Below, one piece after another: positions 5,964 through 7,523 of a DNA stretch of 7,523 bases; position 1 is the stretch's first letter, and each line of letters begins with the position of its first letter. Where the stretch lies: NCBI GenBank assembly GCA_020425885.1, contig JAGQRA010000095.1, positions 1 to 7,523 of the forward strand, in the 5' to 3' direction. The notes beneath the pieces were generated by a model that saw nothing but the letters and a program-made list of their open reading frames with translations, was not told the DNA's origin and searched no databases. Position numbers and translations under genes: made by a program. The stretch is from Planctomycetota bacterium (GTDB lineage Bacteria > Planctomycetota > UBA1135 > UBA2386).

Positions 5964-6695
5964 TCAGACGACCCAGGTGCCGATGTCGTCGCCGCGCACG
6001 GCCCGCTCCATGTTGCCCTCGACGAACATGTCGAACACCATGATCGGCATCCGGTTCTCCATGCACAGCGTGAAAGCGGTGCGATCCATCACGCCGAGGT
6101 CGCGTCGCAGCACCTCGCGGAACGTGATCTCGGCGAAGCGCTCGGCATCGGGATCGACCTTGGGGTCGGCGCTGTAGACGCCATCGACCTTGGTCGCCTT
6201 GAAGATGGCATCGACGCCGAGTTCGGTCGCGCGCAGCGCTGCCGCCGTGTCGGTCGTGAAGTAGGGATTGCCGGTGCCCCCGGCCAGGATGACCGCGCGC
6301 CCCTTCTCGAGGTGGCGTACCATGCGGCGCCGGATGTACGGCTCCATCAGCGTCTTCATCTCGACGGCGCAGGCGGCACGGGTCTCGACGCCCTCCCGCT
6401 CGAGGCCGTCCTGCAGGGCCAGCGCATTGATCGCGGTCGCCAGCATGCCCATCTGATCGGCCGTGGCGCGGTTGGTGCCCTGCTTCGCGAACGCGGCGCC
6501 GCGCAGCAGATTGCCGCCGCCGACGACGACGGCGATCTCGACCCCGAGACGCTGCACGCGGGCGATCTGCGCGGCGACCTGCGCCACCACCGGCGGGCTG
6601 ACGCCGGCGCCGTGGTCGCCGAGGCTCTCGCCGCTGAGCTTGAGCAGGATCCGCTTGAGGGTCCGGGGACGCGCCGTGAGCTCGCTCGAGGCCAT
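5964..6695 (-). CDS. pyrH: Uridylate (UMP) kinase
   Basis: The 243-residue enzyme phosphorylates UMP to UDP with ATP, a cytoplasmic step of pyrimidine nucleotide synthesis that feeds RNA, CDP and nucleotide-sugar pools. It belongs to the amino-acid kinase fold. KRILLKLSGESL (14-25) is the phosphate-binding start, and VVVGGGNLLRG (56-66) is the glycine-rich loop. ATADQMGMLATAIN (77-90) carries Asp80, the UMP-binding aspartate. GTGNPYFTTDTAAALRA (140-156) and KATKVDGVYSADP (166-178) form the UMP and ATP sites. Length is as expected (Escherichia coli 241), with about twelve extra residues before the first strand. Its start lies seven bases after the tsf stop, and the only purine-rich stretch (GGCGGG) lies within the end of tsf, so translational coupling to tsf is likely. 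Identification is secure. Confidence 0.97.
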   Translation of the reverse strand: MASSELTARPRTLKRILLKLSGESLGDHGAGVSPPVVAQVAAQIARVQRLGVEIAVVVGGGNLLRGAAFAKQGTNRATADQMGMLATAINALALQDGLEREGVETRAACAVEMKTLMEPYIRRRMVRHLEKGRAVILAGGTGNPYFTTDTAAALRATELGVDAIFKATKVDGVYSADPKVDPDAERFAEITFREVLRRDLGVMDRTAFTLCMENRMPIMVFDMFVEGNMERAVRGDDIGTWVV

Positions 6696-6702
6696 GACCG
6701 GG

Positions 6703-7317
6703 CTACCCGCCCAGTTCCATCCGATGGAAGCGGCGGATCACGATGTTCTCGCCGATCTTGCCGACCAACTCCTGCCGGACCTGCTCGACCGAGCGCGAGT
6801 CGCTCTGATCGGCCTTGTTGACGTAGGACTTCTCGGTCAGGCACTTGTCCTCGAAGAACTTCCGCATGCGGCCATCGACCGCCTTGTCGACGACCTCCTG
6901 CGGCTTGCCCTTCATCGTCTCCATCGTCTGCTCGAGCACGAACTGACGCTCCTTCTCGATCGCGGCGGGGTCGACACCCTCACGATCGACATACTCGGGG
7001 GAGAAGGCGGCAACCGTCAGGCAGACGTTGTTGCCGAAGGCGTTGAACTCCTCGTTCATCGCCACGAAATCGGTCTCGCACACGATCTCGACGACCACCG
7101 CGACCTTGCCGGTGTGATGCACGTAGCTGAACAGTTTGCCTTCCTTGACCTCGCGACTCGAAGCCTTGGCGGCCGACGCCATGCCCTTCTTGCGCAGGAC
7201 ATCCTTGGCCTTGTCCATGTCGCCGCCGGTCTCGATCAGAGCGGCCTTGCAGTCCATCATCGGGGCGCCGGTCATCTGGCGCAGATTCATCACGGTCTTG
7301 GCATCGATAGTCGTCAT
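6703..7317 (-). CDS. tsf: Translation elongation factor Ts, short form
   Basis: EF-Ts exchanges GDP for GTP on EF-Tu. The 204-residue protein starts with the UBA-like N-terminal domain (VMNLRQMTGAPMMDCKAAL, then GGDMDKAKDVLRKKG), which contacts EF-Tu. In the core, CETDFVAMNEEF is the conserved TDFV motif that disrupts the EF-Tu magnesium site. The end, LVGKIGENIVIRRF, is also typical. At 204 residues it is much shorter than the 283 of Escherichia coli and close to the roughly 200-residue short forms of Thermus and others, which have a single core subdomain; nothing suggests truncation. The ATG at 7317 matches the family N-terminus, but no Shine-Dalgarno sequence precedes it. It follows the probable rpsB end by 164 bases of hairpin-rich leader and is followed seven bases later by pyrH. 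Confidence 0.97.
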   Translation of the reverse strand: MTTIDAKTVMNLRQMTGAPMMDCKAALIETGGDMDKAKDVLRKKGMASAAKASSREVKEGKLFSYVHHTGKVAVVVEIVCETDFVAMNEEFNAFGNNVCLTVAAFSPEYVDREGVDPAAIEKERQFVLEQTMETMKGKPQEVVDKAVDGRMRKFFEDKCLTEKSYVNKADQSDSRSVEQVRQELVGKIGENIVIRRFHRMELGG

Positions 7318-7359
7318 CGGGCTTGTCGTTCAGTTTCTGATTCTGTGATTGGATTCTCG

Positions 7360-7381
7360 CCGGCCGGTCCGTGCCGGCCGG
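7360..7381 (-). promoter_or_regulatory. Hairpin in the rpsB-tsf leader
   Basis: CCGGCCGG (7360-7367) pairs perfectly over 8 bp with CCGGCCGG (7374-7381) around a six-base loop. Each arm is also its own palindrome. It ends 42 bases before the tsf start, making it the hairpin closest to the gene. On the minus strand the bases after it are A-rich (AATCCAATCACAGAATC), which may keep the tsf start open. Confidence 0.5.
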
Positions 7382-7383
7382 GT

Positions 7384-7418
7384 CGGAGGCCGCCCCTCCG
7401 GGCAAGTCGCGGGCGACT
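7384..7418 (-). promoter_or_regulatory. Two further small hairpins in the rpsB-tsf leader
   Basis: CGGAGG (7384-7389) pairs with CCTCCG (7395-7400) around CCGCC. AGTCGC (7405-7410) pairs with GCGACT (7413-7418), with either a two-base loop, or a four-base loop if one pair opens. Together with their neighbours they make a nearly continuous run of stems between rpsB and tsf. Confidence 0.4.
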
Positions 7419-7432
7419 CGTGTCGGTCGAAG

Positions 7433-7458
7433 TCGGACCGGAAGATCGGACCGGAAGA
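7433..7458. repeat. Exact 13-bp tandem duplication in the rpsB-tsf spacer
   Basis: TCGGACCGGAAGA occurs twice back to back (7433-7445 and 7446-7458) without mismatch. Both copies contain CGGACCGG, which can pair with the single CCGGTCCG at 7459-7466. Confidence 0.9.
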
Positions 7459-7466
7459 CCGGTCCG
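7447..7466 (-). terminator. Hairpin after rpsB, possible attenuator
   Basis: CGGACCGG (7447-7454) and CCGGTCCG (7459-7466) form a perfect 8-bp stem closed by a four-base loop (TCTT on the transcribed strand), 15 bases beyond the probable rpsB stop. No T-run follows on the minus strand. Partial termination or RNA processing between rpsB and tsf is known in other bacteria, so an attenuator or stabiliser role is a reasonable inference. The duplicated arm at 7434-7441 offers an alternative pairing. Confidence 0.45.
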
Positions 7467-7481
7467 GCCATCGCGGCGCGT

Positions 7482-7523
7482 CTACTCGGGCCTCGGTTCG
7501 GACTCGGCCGCCGGCGGAGCGTC
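7482..7523 (-). CDS. rpsB: Probable ribosomal protein S2, last 13 codons (5' part outside window)
   Basis: On the minus strand one frame runs from the window edge to a TAG at 7484-7482 and reads DAPPAAESEPRPE. An acidic, Ala/Pro-rich tail is common at the C-terminus of S2, and rpsB almost always lies directly before tsf on the same strand. Evidence is therefore position and composition only; no conserved S2 motif is inside the window. Confidence 0.6.
   Translation of the reverse strand, partial: DAPPAAESEPRPE

Noticed and set aside
5181..6821. A 546-residue open frame on the plus strand across frr and pyrH
   Set aside because: It overlaps two securely identified essential genes on the other strand and shows no recognisable domain.
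6703..7317. EF-Ts as a truncated gene, because it is 80 residues shorter than in Escherichia coli
   Set aside because: It has an intact start, the TDFV core motif, a normal GENIVIRRF-type end and no leftover coding sequence before pyrH; short EF-Ts forms are common in other bacteria.

Overview
The window is a high-G+C bacterial chromosome segment (about two thirds G+C by eye) made of two convergent blocks. The plus-strand block (1-2152) is the end of a glycan or cell-surface gene cluster. It holds the C-terminal part of a family 2 glycosyltransferase, then two different class I SAM-dependent methyltransferases, all closely spaced and probably one transcript. The minus-strand block (7523 down to 2180) is housekeeping: the last codons of a probable rpsB (ribosomal protein S2), tsf (EF-Ts), pyrH (UMP kinase), frr (ribosome recycling factor), tRNA-Lys(UUU), a Trm112/UPF0434-family small protein, and a 787-residue membrane-anchored protein with a SurA/PpiD-like N-terminal region followed by coiled coils.

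Organism: rpsB-tsf-pyrH-frr is one of the most conserved bacterial gene orders, so it says little about phylum. Some signs point weakly to a Planctomycetota-like or related Gram-negative lineage. These are the large 'FRRHQKK + one membrane helix + SurA-like' protein, the cysteine-poor Trm112-type protein with a CPATRQPL motif, the near absence of Shine-Dalgarno sequences and the high G+C. This is inference from remembered family features, not a database match.

Functional reading: rpsB, tsf and frr act in translation (small subunit, EF-Tu nucleotide exchange, post-termination recycling) and pyrH supplies UDP for RNA and for nucleotide sugars. tRNA-Lys and the Trm112-like gene lie directly downstream on the same strand, only 19 bases apart, so they may share a transcript. 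The SurA-like protein is probably an envelope chaperone-type or scaffold protein. In the plus-strand block the methyltransferases probably modify a glycan or lipid-linked intermediate made by the cluster.

No gap between genes exceeds 300 bases. The four larger ones (4544-4727, 5114-5255, 5826-5963, 7318-7481) contain no convincing extra gene, but they are rich in perfect G+C hairpins. Two also carry short tandem repeats: an exact 13-bp duplication between rpsB and tsf, and a near-exact 15-bp duplication upstream of the SurA-like gene. I see no CRISPR array, insertion sequence, phage gene or clear new multi-gene system. The points most worth a second look are the rpsB-tsf leader with its duplicated hairpin arm, and the large SurA-like protein that shows no recognisable isomerase domain.
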